From Bacteroidaceae bacterium (GTDB lineage: Bacteria > Bacteroidota > Bacteroidia > Bacteroidales > Bacteroidaceae), in contig JAFVCB010000058.1 of NCBI GenBank assembly GCA_017479555.1, positions 1-38,213 of the forward strand: a DNA stretch of 38,213 nucleotides. The letters run 5' to 3'. Position 1 is the first letter of the stretch; every line of letters starts with the position of its first letter. Under the pieces are notes generated by a model. The model was not told the DNA's origin and searched no databases. It saw only the letters and a list, made by a program, of their open reading frames with translations. Below, one piece after another: positions 1 to 8,862 of the stretch. The translations under genes were made by a program, and so were the position numbers.

Positions 1-2601
1 GAGAGCCAACGTGGACTCGCCCACTTCTTAGAGCACATGTGCTTCAATGGTACGGAGCATTTCCCTGGCAATAGTGTCACGGAATACCTCCAGACCATAG
101 GTATCAACTTCGGAGGTGAGCTCAACGCATACACTGCTACCGACGAGACGGTGTACAACATCGACAACGTTCCAGTCACTCCTGGCCACATCGACTCCTG
201 TCTGCTGATTCTTCACGACTGGTCTCACTCGGTGCTTCTCGAAGACGAAGAGATTGACAAGGAGCGTGGTGTGATCCACGAAGAATGGCGTCTGCGCAGC
301 AGTGCTACCCAGCGCATGTTTGAGCGCAATCTCGAGACGCTCTATCCTGGCTCGCGCTATGGCCGTCGCTTCCCCATCGGACTGATGAGCGTCGTAGACG
401 AATGCCCCTACGACACCCTGCGTGCCTACTACCACCGCTGGTATCGTCCCGAGCTGCAAGGCATCATCGTAGTGGGTGACATCAATGTGGACGAGGTAGA
501 GCAGAAAGTCATTGCCCTTTTCAGCGACATCCCCAATCCCGAGAACCCAGAGCCCTATGTGGACTATCCCGTGCCCGACAACGATGCGCCCATCTACGTC
601 GTGGATAAGGACAAGGAGCAGCCTCAGATATACATCGAGATGATGTTCAAGCACGAAGGACTGCCGCGTGAGTTCCGCAACACACCCGCCTACATCGTGA
701 TGGACTACGCAGACAATGTCACGATGATAGCCATCGACGAGCGTTTGAGCGAGTTGGCACAAAAGCCCGAATGCCCTTACCTCCAGGCTGGCTGCTACGA
801 TGGCGAATACATCATGAGTAAGACCATGAACGCCTTCAATGTAGTAATCGTTCCAAAGCCCGGACAGGATGTTCAAGCCACCGAAGTCGTTTCTGCAGAG
901 TTAGAGCGCATACGTCGCTTTGGCTTGACCGATAGCGAACTGGAACGTGCCAAGCAGGAGTTCCTCAGCCAGCTTGAGCAACGCTATGAGAATCGCGAGA
1001 AGCAACAGAACGACTACTTCGTTAATCGTTACGTGCGTGCCTTCCTCGACAACACACCCATCTCGAGCATAGAGTACGACTACCAGCTCTACCAGTTGAT
1101 GTCCTCACAGTTGGGTGCAGACATGCTCAACGAGATGATTAAGGAGCGCGTATCCAGCATAGAGAAGAACTTCGCCCTCATCGCCTTCTATCCAGAAAAG
1201 GACGACGTGCGCGTACCCGAGGCTGCCGAGCTCCAGGAGGCTGTGCAGCGTGGTCGCAGCACCGAAATAGCTGCCTACGTGGACAACGTGCGCAACGAAC
1301 CCCTCGTACCCAAGACTCCTAAGGCAGGTAAGATTGTTCGCGAAGAAGCTGCAGCCTTTGGCTACACGCAGTGGACACTCTCCAACGGCGCTGTGGTCTA
1401 CTTCAAGCAAACCGACTTCAACGACAGCCAAGTCATCTTTGGCGCACGCAGCTTTGGCGGTTTACAAGCTGTGAAGCCGAGCGACGTGATCAGCGCTCGC
1501 CTGGCCGCTGAAATTGTCAACGGCGCTGGTATCGGCGCTTTCTCTGCCACCGAGCTGAGCAAAGCCTTGAGCGGCAAGCAGGTATCTGTAGTGCCAAGCA
1601 TTTCCAACACGGGCGAAGCCCTCGACGGTAGTGCTACACCCAAGGACCTCCGCACACTCTTTGAACTCGTTTACCTCAACTTCACCAGCCCCGGCAACGA
1701 CCTTGACAGCTACAACCGTCAGATAGAGGCCATGCGCACTCAGCTCAAGGCACAAGAACGCGTACCCGAGAGCGCCCTGCGCGACAGCATCATATCCACT
1801 TTCTACGCCAACCATCCCTTCGTTAAACCCATCAAGGAGAACGACCTGGACGGCATCAGCTTCAAGAAACTGCGCAAGGTATTTAGCCAACGCTTCAACA
1901 GTGCGGCTGACTTCAACTTCTACTTTACGGGCAATTTCAACGTAGACTCCTTGCGCCTCTTCACCGAGACCTACCTTGCCAGCCTGCCTCGCGTCAAGGC
2001 ACGCGAAGCACGTCCAGCAGCTGACATCAGCATGGTAGAAGGCATACGCACCAACCGTTTCACACGCCAGATGGAGACACCTAAGAGCTACATCCTCCAA
2101 GTATGGCACGGCAAACAGCCTTGGACGCTGCGCGACGAGGCCCTGCTTGATGTCCTCGGTCAGATACTCTCACAACGCTATCTCAAGAGCATTCGCGAAG
2201 AAGGCAGTATGGCTTACAGCGTGAGCGCAGAGGGAGAACAGAGCTTCGGCATTGATGAGGAATACACCATACAGACTATCTGTCCCGTCAAGCCTGAGAA
2301 GGCCGATAGCGCTCTGATGCTCATGCGCCAAGGCATAGACGATATAGCCCTCTACGGTGTGACTGCCGATGAACTCGAGAAAGCCATCAGCTTCAACGTG
2401 AAGACCTTTGCCGACAACCAACGCCGCAACGGATACTGGGAAGGCCTCATCCGTGCCTACACCATCTACGGTAAGGATCGCTACACCGACTATGAAACCA
2501 TCCAGCGCAGCATCACGAGCGACGACATTCGCAACTTCGTCAGCCGCAACTTGTTGGTGAACTACGCCAACTGCGCTACGGTCATCATGCTTCCGCAGTA
2601 A
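1..2601 (+). CDS. M16 family zinc metallopeptidase (5' truncated by window edge)
   Basis: The reading frame is open from base 1, so the N-terminus lies outside the window; 866 residues are visible. Residues 8-12 read HFLEH, the inverted zinc motif HxxEH of M16 peptidases (insulinase / PqqL / processing-peptidase family). The third zinc ligand is probably a Glu of ERGVIHEEW about 75 residues later. The second half lacks HxxEH but keeps the Arg/Tyr element (IREEGSMAYSV) that contacts substrate in the inactive half-domain. This is the usual two-half architecture of roughly 930-residue periplasmic PqqL-like enzymes. By family it degrades peptides, probably in the periplasm; the signal peptide cannot be checked. 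A terminator follows directly. The family is certain; the substrate is unknown. Confidence 0.93.
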   Translation, partial: ESQRGLAHFLEHMCFNGTEHFPGNSVTEYLQTIGINFGGELNAYTATDETVYNIDNVPVTPGHIDSCLLILHDWSHSVLLEDEEIDKERGVIHEEWRLRSSATQRMFERNLETLYPGSRYGRRFPIGLMSVVDECPYDTLRAYYHRWYRPELQGIIVVGDINVDEVEQKVIALFSDIPNPENPEPYVDYPVPDNDAPIYVVDKDKEQPQIYIEMMFKHEGLPREFRNTPAYIVMDYADNVTMIAIDERLSELAQKPECPYLQAGCYDGEYIMSKTMNAFNVVIVPKPGQDVQATEVVSAELERIRRFGLTDSELERAKQEFLSQLEQRYENREKQQNDYFVNRYVRAFLDNTPISSIEYDYQLYQLMSSQLGADMLNEMIKERVSSIEKNFALIAFYPEKDDVRVPEAAELQEAVQRGRSTEIAAYVDNVRNEPLVPKTPKAGKIVREEAAAFGYTQWTLSNGAVVYFKQTDFNDSQVIFGARSFGGLQAVKPSDVISARLAAEIVNGAGIGAFSATELSKALSGKQVSVVPSISNTGEALDGSATPKDLRTLFELVYLNFTSPGNDLDSYNRQIEAMRTQLKAQERVPESALRDSIISTFYANHPFVKPIKENDLDGISFKKLRKVFSQRFNSAADFNFYFTGNFNVDSLRLFTETYLASLPRVKAREARPAADISMVEGIRTNRFTRQMETPKSYILQVWHGKQPWTLRDEALLDVLGQILSQRYLKSIREEGSMAYSVSAEGEQSFGIDEEYTIQTICPVKPEKADSALMLMRQGIDDIALYGVTADELEKAISFNVKTFADNQRRNGYWEGLIRAYTIYGKDRYTDYETIQRSITSDDIRNFVSRNLLVNYANCATVIMLPQ

Positions 2602-2631
2602 GTCCGCGCTACACTGCATACACTCACATCA

Positions 2632-2665
2632 GCGTGCCGATGCCACCCGCGTGACATCGGCACGC
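2632..2665 (+). terminator. Rho-independent terminator of the M16 peptidase gene
   Basis: A perfect 11-bp inverted repeat (arms 2632-2642 and 2655-2665, 12-base loop) starts about 30 bases after the stop codon and is followed by a T-rich stretch (attgtttta). Confidence 0.8.
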
Positions 2666-2842
2666 ATTGTTTTATACCTGCTGCAACGCCTCCACAAGCG
2701 CGGCGCGGGCGGCATCGCGCAAGCACGCTACATCGCACCATATACCACATCCACTAAGCAGACTGCGCAGGGGAAAAGTACAAAATCGGAGGTTGGCATA
2801 AAAATCACGAAACCAAATCGCAGGCAATCGGTTTTTAATGCT

Positions 2843-2851
2843 TACTTTTGC
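2843..2851 (+). promoter_or_regulatory. Bacteroidetes -7 promoter element for the outer-membrane barrel gene
   Basis: TACTTTTGC matches TAnnTTTGY about 95 bases before the chosen ATG. I see no clear TTG/TTTG at -33 spacing. The rest of 2666-2941 holds no gene I can support. Confidence 0.5.
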
Positions 2852-2947
2852 GGCATCCGAAGGCACGAAAAAGGGTTCTTGGCTACGCCGAAGCCTATCT
2901 GCCAAGCGGTACATCCTAACCCACTGTTTATTGAAAACATCATGATT

Positions 2948-3496
2948 ATGAAAAAGACCATACTTACGCTCTTTGCCCTGCTATTCGTTCTGACCAGTAA
3001 CGCACAGTTCTACGCCGGAGGCCGCCTCGGGTGGTGGCGCGACGGCAATTCGCACGACAAGCGTTTCACCATACAGCCCGAGGTGGGCTATGAGTGGAAC
3101 GACTGCCTGAGCTTCGGCGCCGTCGTAGGCTTCTACAAAGACAAGACCCAATTGGTCAAGGAAGCAGCTCCCGCAGGAGAACAAAACACCATCACACGCT
3201 CCTTCGAGTTCTCGCCCTATGTGCGCTACAATGTTGTCAAGGCAGGCCCCGTCAACCTCTTTGTGGACGGCACCGTAGGCTTTGCCACGAGCCGCACCGC
3301 TTCACAAGCCTCGCGCAACAGTTTCCGGATAGGCGCGCGTCCTGGCGTGAGCGTAGCTCTGGGCAAGTCGTTCAGCGCCGTGGCGCACATCGGTTTTGTG
3401 GGCTACGCCGACAGTGAGACAGGGCTTTACCGCGACGGTGCAGGCATTGACCTGAGCGGCAACGAACTCACCTTCGGCGTTTTCTACCGCTTCTGA
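2948..3496 (+). CDS. Small outer-membrane beta-barrel protein
   Basis: This 182-residue protein has a clear Sec signal peptide (MKKTILTLFALLFVLTSNA, then QFYAGG). The mature part has alternating polar and hydrophobic strands rich in Gly and aromatic residues, and ends in FGVFYRF. The terminal Phe is the outer-membrane barrel signature. It resembles the porin / OmpW-like 'outer membrane beta-barrel' families of Bacteroidetes; the ligand is unknown. The frame is open back to 2651, but that stretch crosses the preceding terminator and the promoter box at 2843, so I start at ATG 2948; ATG 2942 is nearly equivalent. It appears monocistronic, flanked by terminators. Confidence 0.85.
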   Translation: MKKTILTLFALLFVLTSNAQFYAGGRLGWWRDGNSHDKRFTIQPEVGYEWNDCLSFGAVVGFYKDKTQLVKEAAPAGEQNTITRSFEFSPYVRYNVVKAGPVNLFVDGTVGFATSRTASQASRNSFRIGARPGVSVALGKSFSAVAHIGFVGYADSETGLYRDGAGIDLSGNELTFGVFYRF

Positions 3497-3550
3497 TCCG
3501 AGCGCGCAGCGCGAGCCATTTTTGCGCATAGCGCGCAGATTTTCCTCTAC

Positions 3551-3578
3551 GTCCGACATCTATTCTTGGGTGTCGGAC
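3551..3578 (+). terminator. Terminator of the outer-membrane barrel gene
   Basis: A perfect 8-bp stem (GTCCGACA, 3551-3558, with TGTCGGAC, 3571-3578) and a 12-base loop, followed by taatttt. Confidence 0.7.
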
Positions 3579-3589
3579 TAATTTTATGA

Positions 3590-3673
3590 ATTAAGCCTAA
3601 GTTTTCAAAAATTGAACCTCAGTTTATGAAAACTAAGCCTAAATTCTCACAAACTAAGCCTAAGTTTATAGAA
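3590..3673. repeat. Four imperfect 21-bp tandem repeats (core AAGCCTAAGTTT)
   Basis: Copies lie at 3590-3610, 3611-3631, 3632-3652 and 3653-3673. The common core is taAGCCTAAGTTTAt; copy 2 is the most diverged (gAACCTCAGTTT). The same core appears twice more at 8613-8649. The copies lie in the gene-free stretch 3497-3880, which otherwise holds only the terminator at 3551 and short spurious reading frames. Confidence 0.8.
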
Positions 3674-3880
3674 TACATAGGAGCGCAGAAGAAATCACTC
3701 GGCACTTCGGGGAAAATGGAGATGCCAGCGAAGCAAAAAGATGCCGTCATCGCATCGCGCCGCAAGCCATTGCGCTCATCTTTCTACATCGCCAAACAGA
3801 CCATATAGGCATCATCGCGCGCCTATAAGCCGACTTGAAAGGGCAAAAAACTGCAAAAAAACGCATACATCACTAATATA

Positions 3881-4975
3881 ATGTTTATTTTTGCCGATGT
3901 GAAAAAGTACAAAAAGCACATACGTTTCACGCTTGCCCTCTCCCTCATCTGCATAATCCTCATCGGCCTGACGACATGCGACAAAGGGCAAGCACCAGGC
4001 ATTGCCGACGGCGCACCATCGGTATACTACTGGCGCACCACGCTGCGGCTCGACTCCACAGAGCGCGCTTTTCTTGCCCAGCACCACATCGAGAAAGTCT
4101 ACCTCCATCTCTTCGATGTCGTGGTTGCTGACGGGAAATGCCAGCCCGCAGCCACGCTCGCCTTCAATGACACCCTGCCAGCCGACATACGCATCGTGCC
4201 CACCGTCTTCCTCACCGAGGAATGCCTACATGCCGACACCACCGACCTCGCCTCGCACATCGTAGCGCGCGTGGCCAAGATGTGTCAGGCCAAGCGGCTT
4301 CGCCACGCCCACGAATTGCAGATTGACTGCGACTGGACGCCCACCTCACGCGAAGCCTATTTCGGTCTGTTGGCGCGCATACGCACCCAGCTCGCCGCGC
4401 TGTCCGACAGCGAAGCTCCCGAGGGCTGGCGGCTCAGTACGACAATCCGCCTGCATCAGCTCTCGCAGCCCGCGCCACCCGTGGCATACGGTGTGCTGAT
4501 GCTCTACAACACCGACAGCCCCTATAAACGCGACAGCCGAAACCCCATCTTTGCTCCCGAAGACATTCAGCCCTACCTGCGTTCGCTCCAACACTACAGC
4601 CTGCCCCTCGTGGCCGCATATCCCAATTTCCGTTGGCAACGCCTGTTCCACGGCGACGAATTCAAGGCCTTGCTCTACAGCGAGAACCTATCCGACAGCA
4701 CGGTCTACGAACCCGTAGAGGGCGACTCGCTCTATCGCGTGGTGCAGGGACGCACCCTCCACGTGGAGCTGCAAGGCAGTCACGACGTGCGCCTATTGCC
4801 TGGAGACGAGGTAGTCGTCACACGTCCCAATGCCGGCGAACTCATATCCACTGCCCGCCTTCTGCATAAGGCCAGGCCAAGCCTGCACAACCAAGTCATT
4901 TTCTACCACCTCGACCATGCTTCAATTAACCAACTCAATCAGAAAGACTATGAGACCATGTACCATTTGCAGTAA
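3881..4975 (+). CDS. Lipoprotein of unknown function, possibly TIM-barrel-like
   Basis: Up to 364 residues. The N-terminus is a lipoprotein signal: basic residues, a hydrophobic run, then the lipobox-like IGLTTC with Cys at residue 34. The motif LQIDCDWT near the middle, with regularly spaced beta/alpha segments, recalls glycoside-hydrolase-like TIM barrels such as DUF3142; that is a loose resemblance, not an identification. A -7 box match (3886-3894) lies inside the first codons. The real start may therefore be GTG 3899, which gives a compact 27-residue signal sequence and an almost leaderless mRNA. The 3' end overlaps the next gene by 26 bases, suggesting translational coupling and a shared role in the envelope. 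Confidence 0.75.
   Translation: MFIFADVKKYKKHIRFTLALSLICIILIGLTTCDKGQAPGIADGAPSVYYWRTTLRLDSTERAFLAQHHIEKVYLHLFDVVVADGKCQPAATLAFNDTLPADIRIVPTVFLTEECLHADTTDLASHIVARVAKMCQAKRLRHAHELQIDCDWTPTSREAYFGLLARIRTQLAALSDSEAPEGWRLSTTIRLHQLSQPAPPVAYGVLMLYNTDSPYKRDSRNPIFAPEDIQPYLRSLQHYSLPLVAAYPNFRWQRLFHGDEFKALLYSENLSDSTVYEPVEGDSLYRVVQGRTLHVELQGSHDVRLLPGDEVVVTRPNAGELISTARLLHKARPSLHNQVIFYHLDHASINQLNQKDYETMYHLQ
3886..3894 (+). promoter_or_regulatory. -7 promoter element overlapping the lipoprotein gene start
   Basis: TATTTTTGC matches TAnnTTTGY and sits 5 bases downstream of ATG 3881. If it is used, transcription would begin near 3898-3901, favouring GTG 3899 as the start codon. No good -33 element is visible. 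Confidence 0.4.
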
Positions 4976-7154
4976 AGTGCTTGCACTCTTGCTGCTCCTT
5001 AGTGGCGTATCCCTCAACGCTTGGAGTTGTACCTATTACGACTCAAACAACTACTACCTCTTCTACGTGTTCGAGGGTTCACGTACCAATCGCGACTACA
5101 TCCAGTCGGAGCTGGCTCAGTGGTGGAGTAGCTACGTCGGCACCACCGTCAGCGTAGACGACCTCGAAGCCTTGAGCCACGAATCTAAGGCAGACTTCGC
5201 CCAGTCAACGAACCCCATCGTCAGGGCGGCCTATCAGAAGAAAGACAAATCCATGCAGGCCTATCTCGACCTCCTGTGTCAGTACCTCAGTCTCGCTCCC
5301 CAAAGCGATAACGACCCATGGTATTACCCCGACGATGAGGAGGTGGAAACGACGCGTCGCAACCTCATCAAACTCGAGAGCCAAGCCGCGAAAATCAAGT
5401 CCACGAAGTACGCTCCTCAGTTGGCTTTGTTGCGCCTCCGAGCCTTGTTCCAGGCCAAAGAGTGGGCGCGTCTGGTGCAGCTCTACGAAAGCACCGTAGC
5501 GCCTATGCCCAAGAGCATCTTTCGCGATATGTCATCCGGCTTCTACGCCGGCGCACTCCGTGCCTTGGGCAAAGACGAGGATGCCGCCGAGATCTACGCC
5601 GAACTGGGCGACCTGCATAGCGCCACATGGTGCGTACACGATGGCCGCAATATCGGCACACTACGTAGGCTCTATCAGACCAATCCCAACAGCCAGGTGG
5701 TTCGTTTGCTGCTGCAAGACTTTGTGAACAACACACAAGAGACTACCGATGAGCTTTTCCACACAGACTACACGTTAGGACACGATGGCTATCTCTCAAA
5801 AGTAACGATGGGAGAGGTGAACGAATTCATCGCGCTCGCCGAACAGGCGGCAGCCAATCCGCAAGTTCAGGATACCAAGATGTGGCTCACTGCAGCCGCA
5901 TGGACGGCTTTCCTCTACAAGCAGACGGCAAACGCCCAAGCACTCATACAACGCGCACTCACCGCACGCGGCGAAGAAATATCGCAGCGCACCGCGCGTA
6001 CCATCAACATAGCGATGCGCATAGAGACCGAACGCGACACGAAGACGCTCGAAGCCTTCCTCCTGCCAGAACTAAAGTGGCTCACCAGCCAAGCGGCACA
6101 GGCTGGGCAAGACTATTCACCTGCCTACTACGCCACACAGCGCATCCTCATTCGTCACCTGTCCGAGCGCATGACCAAGGAAAACCGTCCCCTCGACGCT
6201 GCGCTATATCTCAGCTTAGCCAGTCGCATCAGAGAAAACAACTATGAGGCAGAAGAGGTCTCACCCCGCTACGTGGACTACAGCTCCGACTACGTTGACG
6301 AACTGATTCAGTTAGACGCCGATGCGTTGAAGGAAGTCTACGCTCAACTCTTCGAGCAACCACATACCAACCTGCGCAGCTATCTCATCGAACAGCTCGC
6401 ACCCGAATTGAAAAAGAAAGATTTCTACAACGACCTCATCGGCACTGCTCTCATGAGAGAAGCACGCTTCGAAGAGGCCTTGCCCTATCTCGAGCGCGTA
6501 TCGCTGGATTTCCTCTCCCAACAGTTGCTTTCGTACTACATGGCACGACGCGATTACAGCCTTGAACGTTGGATGGGACCTCGCCAGACGCTGCCCGAAG
6601 TCAAGGACGGATACGGCGGTGAAGTGCCTACCAAGCTCACGAGCAACCAGCGCGCTAACTTCTGTCGCCACATCATCGAGCTGAAGGGCGCACTCAAAGA
6701 TGCTGCAACCACAGAGCAAGCAGCGGATGTCCACTATATGCTGGCCACGCTCCTTTATCAAGCCACGCAGCTTGGCGACTGCTGGTATCTCACAGCGTAT
6801 GGTCGGAGCACTTATGTTGAAGAAGTAGACACCCTCTACAAACTGGTCAACACCCATCTCGCAGAGGGGCTGAAGCTTGCCCAAAAGGCTAAGTACGACG
6901 AACTGACCGATGAGTTCCTCTTTGCCAAGGCCTATTGTGAAGCACAGGGTCAAGCCTTCTATACATACGAGTACGACATCGACTCCGAGCGCTACACGCT
7001 GGAGTTCGACATGGACAAAATCTCTCTCTACGGAAAGGACTTCACCGCACTGACCGACCACGTATGGCAGATGCCCGTCGAGAAGCGTCCAGACTATGTG
7101 ACAAACTGTGACGTAGTGACTACATTCATCGCTCGATTTGGCGGGAATAAGTAG
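4950..7154 (+). CDS. Secreted helical-repeat (TPR-like) protein of unknown function
   Basis: The 734-residue product starts at ATG 4950, which puts a clean signal peptide (hydrophobic LALLLLLSGVSLNA) at the N-terminus. The frame is open further upstream, but that would bury the signal inside an extension overlapping the previous gene. The mature protein is almost entirely alpha-helical, with recurrent Ala/Leu/Tyr helix pairs (for example ALRALGKDEDAAEIYAELGD) of the TPR/Sel1 type, pointing to a scaffold or protein-binding role in the periplasm or outer membrane. No catalytic motif is visible. It overlaps the upstream lipoprotein gene by 26 bases, so the two are probably co-translated and may work together. 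Confidence 0.8.
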   Translation: MRPCTICSKVLALLLLLSGVSLNAWSCTYYDSNNYYLFYVFEGSRTNRDYIQSELAQWWSSYVGTTVSVDDLEALSHESKADFAQSTNPIVRAAYQKKDKSMQAYLDLLCQYLSLAPQSDNDPWYYPDDEEVETTRRNLIKLESQAAKIKSTKYAPQLALLRLRALFQAKEWARLVQLYESTVAPMPKSIFRDMSSGFYAGALRALGKDEDAAEIYAELGDLHSATWCVHDGRNIGTLRRLYQTNPNSQVVRLLLQDFVNNTQETTDELFHTDYTLGHDGYLSKVTMGEVNEFIALAEQAAANPQVQDTKMWLTAAAWTAFLYKQTANAQALIQRALTARGEEISQRTARTINIAMRIETERDTKTLEAFLLPELKWLTSQAAQAGQDYSPAYYATQRILIRHLSERMTKENRPLDAALYLSLASRIRENNYEAEEVSPRYVDYSSDYVDELIQLDADALKEVYAQLFEQPHTNLRSYLIEQLAPELKKKDFYNDLIGTALMREARFEEALPYLERVSLDFLSQQLLSYYMARRDYSLERWMGPRQTLPEVKDGYGGEVPTKLTSNQRANFCRHIIELKGALKDAATTEQAADVHYMLATLLYQATQLGDCWYLTAYGRSTYVEEVDTLYKLVNTHLAEGLKLAQKAKYDELTDEFLFAKAYCEAQGQAFYTYEYDIDSERYTLEFDMDKISLYGKDFTALTDHVWQMPVEKRPDYVTNCDVVTTFIARFGGNK

Positions 7155-7219
7155 CGAACACATTCGTCGCTCACTGCCATAAACCCGACAGCTGCAGACG
7201 TTACACAGCCTTAATCTAT

Positions 7220-8311
7220 ATGACCTATCACAACAATTATCTAATCATTCTCGCAGGCGGTGCAGGCAAGCGTCTCTGGCCTGTAAGCCGTCAGCAACGT
7301 CCCAAACAGTTCCTCGACCTCTTTGGCGAGGGACGGACGTTGCTGCAACAAACCTACGACCGCTTCGCAACGTTCATTGACGCAGAGCGCATATACGTTT
7401 CTACGTTTGACGAGTACGCCGACGAAGTATTGCGCCAATTGCCCGACATTCGACCAGAGCACGTGCTCTCCGAACCCGTGCAACTCTCTACCGCTCCAGC
7501 AGCAGCCTGGGCCACCTTCCATATCGAACAATTCGATCCCGAAGCCAATATCATCGTCACGCCCGCCGACCATCGCATAGGCAACACCTCACAGTTTCAG
7601 ATCGATGTAGAACAAGGGCTGCGCTACGTGGAGACCCATCACGACTTCTTGGCCTTAGCCTCTCGCCCATATACGCCCAACACCGCTTATGGATACATCC
7701 AAAAAGGAGACACCGTGGCTGGCCTGCAAAACCACTACCTTGTCAAGTCGTTCAGCGAAAAGCCCGATGCCGAGTTTGCCAAGATGTTTATCGAGAGCGG
7801 CGAGTTCGTATGGAATACGGGGCTTTTCATTTGGTCCATTCCCACGATGGTGCGCGTACTCGAACAACTCATGCCCGACGTGGCAGCACGCTGGCACGAA
7901 GAAGCCCGCGTACTCAGCTACGACGAAGAGCAGAGCCTCATACGCCAGTTCTATCCAGCCAGTCTCAGACTCAGCGTGGATTTGCTCATCTTAGAAAAGA
8001 GCCAGCACAACGTCTGCGTACAGGAGTGCGACTTCGGATGGGCCGATATCGGGTCGTGGAACGGCGTATACGATGCAGCCAAACACGACGGCGACAACAA
8101 CGCTGTACTCTCGGGCGATGCCCTACTGAGTGGATGTAGCGGCAACATCGTGAGCCTCAGTCCAGGAAAGATAGTTTGTGCGCGTGGACTCAAAGACTAT
8201 CTTGTAGCCGAAAAAGATGGCGTCATCGTCATCTGTCCGCACAACGAAGCCCACACGCTTCGCCACTTCCTCAACGAAGCCCACATGCGCTACGGAGAAG
8301 ACTGCATTTAG
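7220..8311 (+). CDS. manC: Mannose-1-phosphate guanylyltransferase
   Basis: This enzyme makes GDP-mannose from mannose-1-phosphate and GTP, feeding GDP-mannose/GDP-fucose into surface polysaccharides and glycoproteins. The 363-residue protein opens with the nucleotidyltransferase signature LAGGAGKRLWPVSR (residues 11-24) followed by PKQFLDLFG. It has the sugar-binding FSEKPD and WNTGLF elements mid-protein, and FGWADIGSW. It lacks the C-terminal cupin (phosphomannose isomerase) domain of bifunctional ManC/AlgA, as expected at this length. It follows the helical-repeat gene by 65 bases on the same strand and may share its transcript; a strong terminator lies about 110 bases downstream. Confidence 0.95.
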   Translation: MTYHNNYLIILAGGAGKRLWPVSRQQRPKQFLDLFGEGRTLLQQTYDRFATFIDAERIYVSTFDEYADEVLRQLPDIRPEHVLSEPVQLSTAPAAAWATFHIEQFDPEANIIVTPADHRIGNTSQFQIDVEQGLRYVETHHDFLALASRPYTPNTAYGYIQKGDTVAGLQNHYLVKSFSEKPDAEFAKMFIESGEFVWNTGLFIWSIPTMVRVLEQLMPDVAARWHEEARVLSYDEEQSLIRQFYPASLRLSVDLLILEKSQHNVCVQECDFGWADIGSWNGVYDAAKHDGDNNAVLSGDALLSGCSGNIVSLSPGKIVCARGLKDYLVAEKDGVIVICPHNEAHTLRHFLNEAHMRYGEDCI

Positions 8312-8418
8312 TCCCCAAACAATCCTTCCCCCGACAGAATGTTTGATAATCACCGACAAGCCCTATAGACCTTAGCACAGATTATTTGGTGAATAGGTCA
8401 ATTGTCTATCCCATTCCT

Positions 8419-8443
8419 GCCCACCGCCAACATCGCGGTGGGC
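8419..8443 (+). terminator. Terminator downstream of manC
   Basis: A perfect 9-bp stem (GCCCACCGC, 8419-8427, with GCGGTGGGC, 8435-8443) and a 7-base loop, followed by attctttt. Confidence 0.85.
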
Positions 8444-8558
8444 ATTCTTTTGCGGGGCATAAAGGTCATCTTTGCGAGAAGGTGCGACGGGTACGTAACA
8501 AAGAATAACACGACTCAATTCCATTGCAGCAAAGGGATAAAGAGCCAAAAGAAATACC

Positions 8559-8567
8559 TATATTTGC
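8559..8567 (+). promoter_or_regulatory. Orphan -7 promoter-like element
   Basis: TATATTTGC matches TAnnTTTGY, but no credible gene follows on this strand. It sits in the 551-base gene-free stretch 8312-8862, which otherwise holds the manC terminator, two AAGCCTAAGTTT repeats and an imperfect 20-base direct repeat. It could be chance or a promoter for a short untranslated RNA. Confidence 0.3.
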
Positions 8568-8612
8568 AGGCATAAACAACGCATAGCAATGCTAAAGAAT
8601 CAAACAAACACC

Positions 8613-8649
8613 AAGCCTAAGTTTATAAATCAAGCCTAAGTTTATAGCA
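8613..8649. repeat. Two direct copies of the AAGCCTAAGTTTATA repeat
   Basis: AAGCCTAAGTTTATA occurs at 8613-8627 and again at 8632-8646, a 19-base period. The core is identical to that of the 21-bp tandem repeats at 3590-3673. Confidence 0.75.
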
Positions 8650-8735
8650 TGCATCCGTTGTGGGAGAAAATCAAGGCTTGCGCGTAGAAAATTTGAAAAA
8701 AAAGGAAGTGTTTTTTATCCTTTGTTAGCTCCTAT

Positions 8736-8819
8736 TATTGCGCATGAATGGGGCAGACTTTCCCGTCTTGCTCTGTCATCGTGCGGACTTTGTACTTATC
8801 ATTGGGCATGAACGGGGCA
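8736..8819. repeat. Imperfect 20-base direct repeat
   Basis: The 20 bases at 8736-8755 (core GCATGAAT then GGGGCAG) recur at 8800-8819 with two mismatches, 64 bases apart. No gene is associated with either copy. Confidence 0.5.
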
Positions 8820-8862
8820 GCGACTCCTGTCTGACAGATTGGTCTATTGGATGTGTTGTCTG

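Noticed and set aside
37..876. Long minus-strand frames opposite the M16 peptidase and other high-GC genes
   Set aside because: They are antisense shadows of strongly supported genes, with no family resemblance or promoters of their own.
2651..2947. Long N-terminal extension of the outer-membrane barrel gene
   Set aside because: It begins inside the previous gene's terminator, contains a -7 promoter box and would bury the signal peptide.
3590..3673. CRISPR array
   Set aside because: The 21-base units are directly tandem with no spacers of unique sequence, and no cas genes are present.
3626..3808. Small 60-codon reading frame on the plus strand
   Set aside because: It is made largely of the 21-base repeats, with a low-complexity Lys/Pro/Thr start and no promoter or family resemblance.
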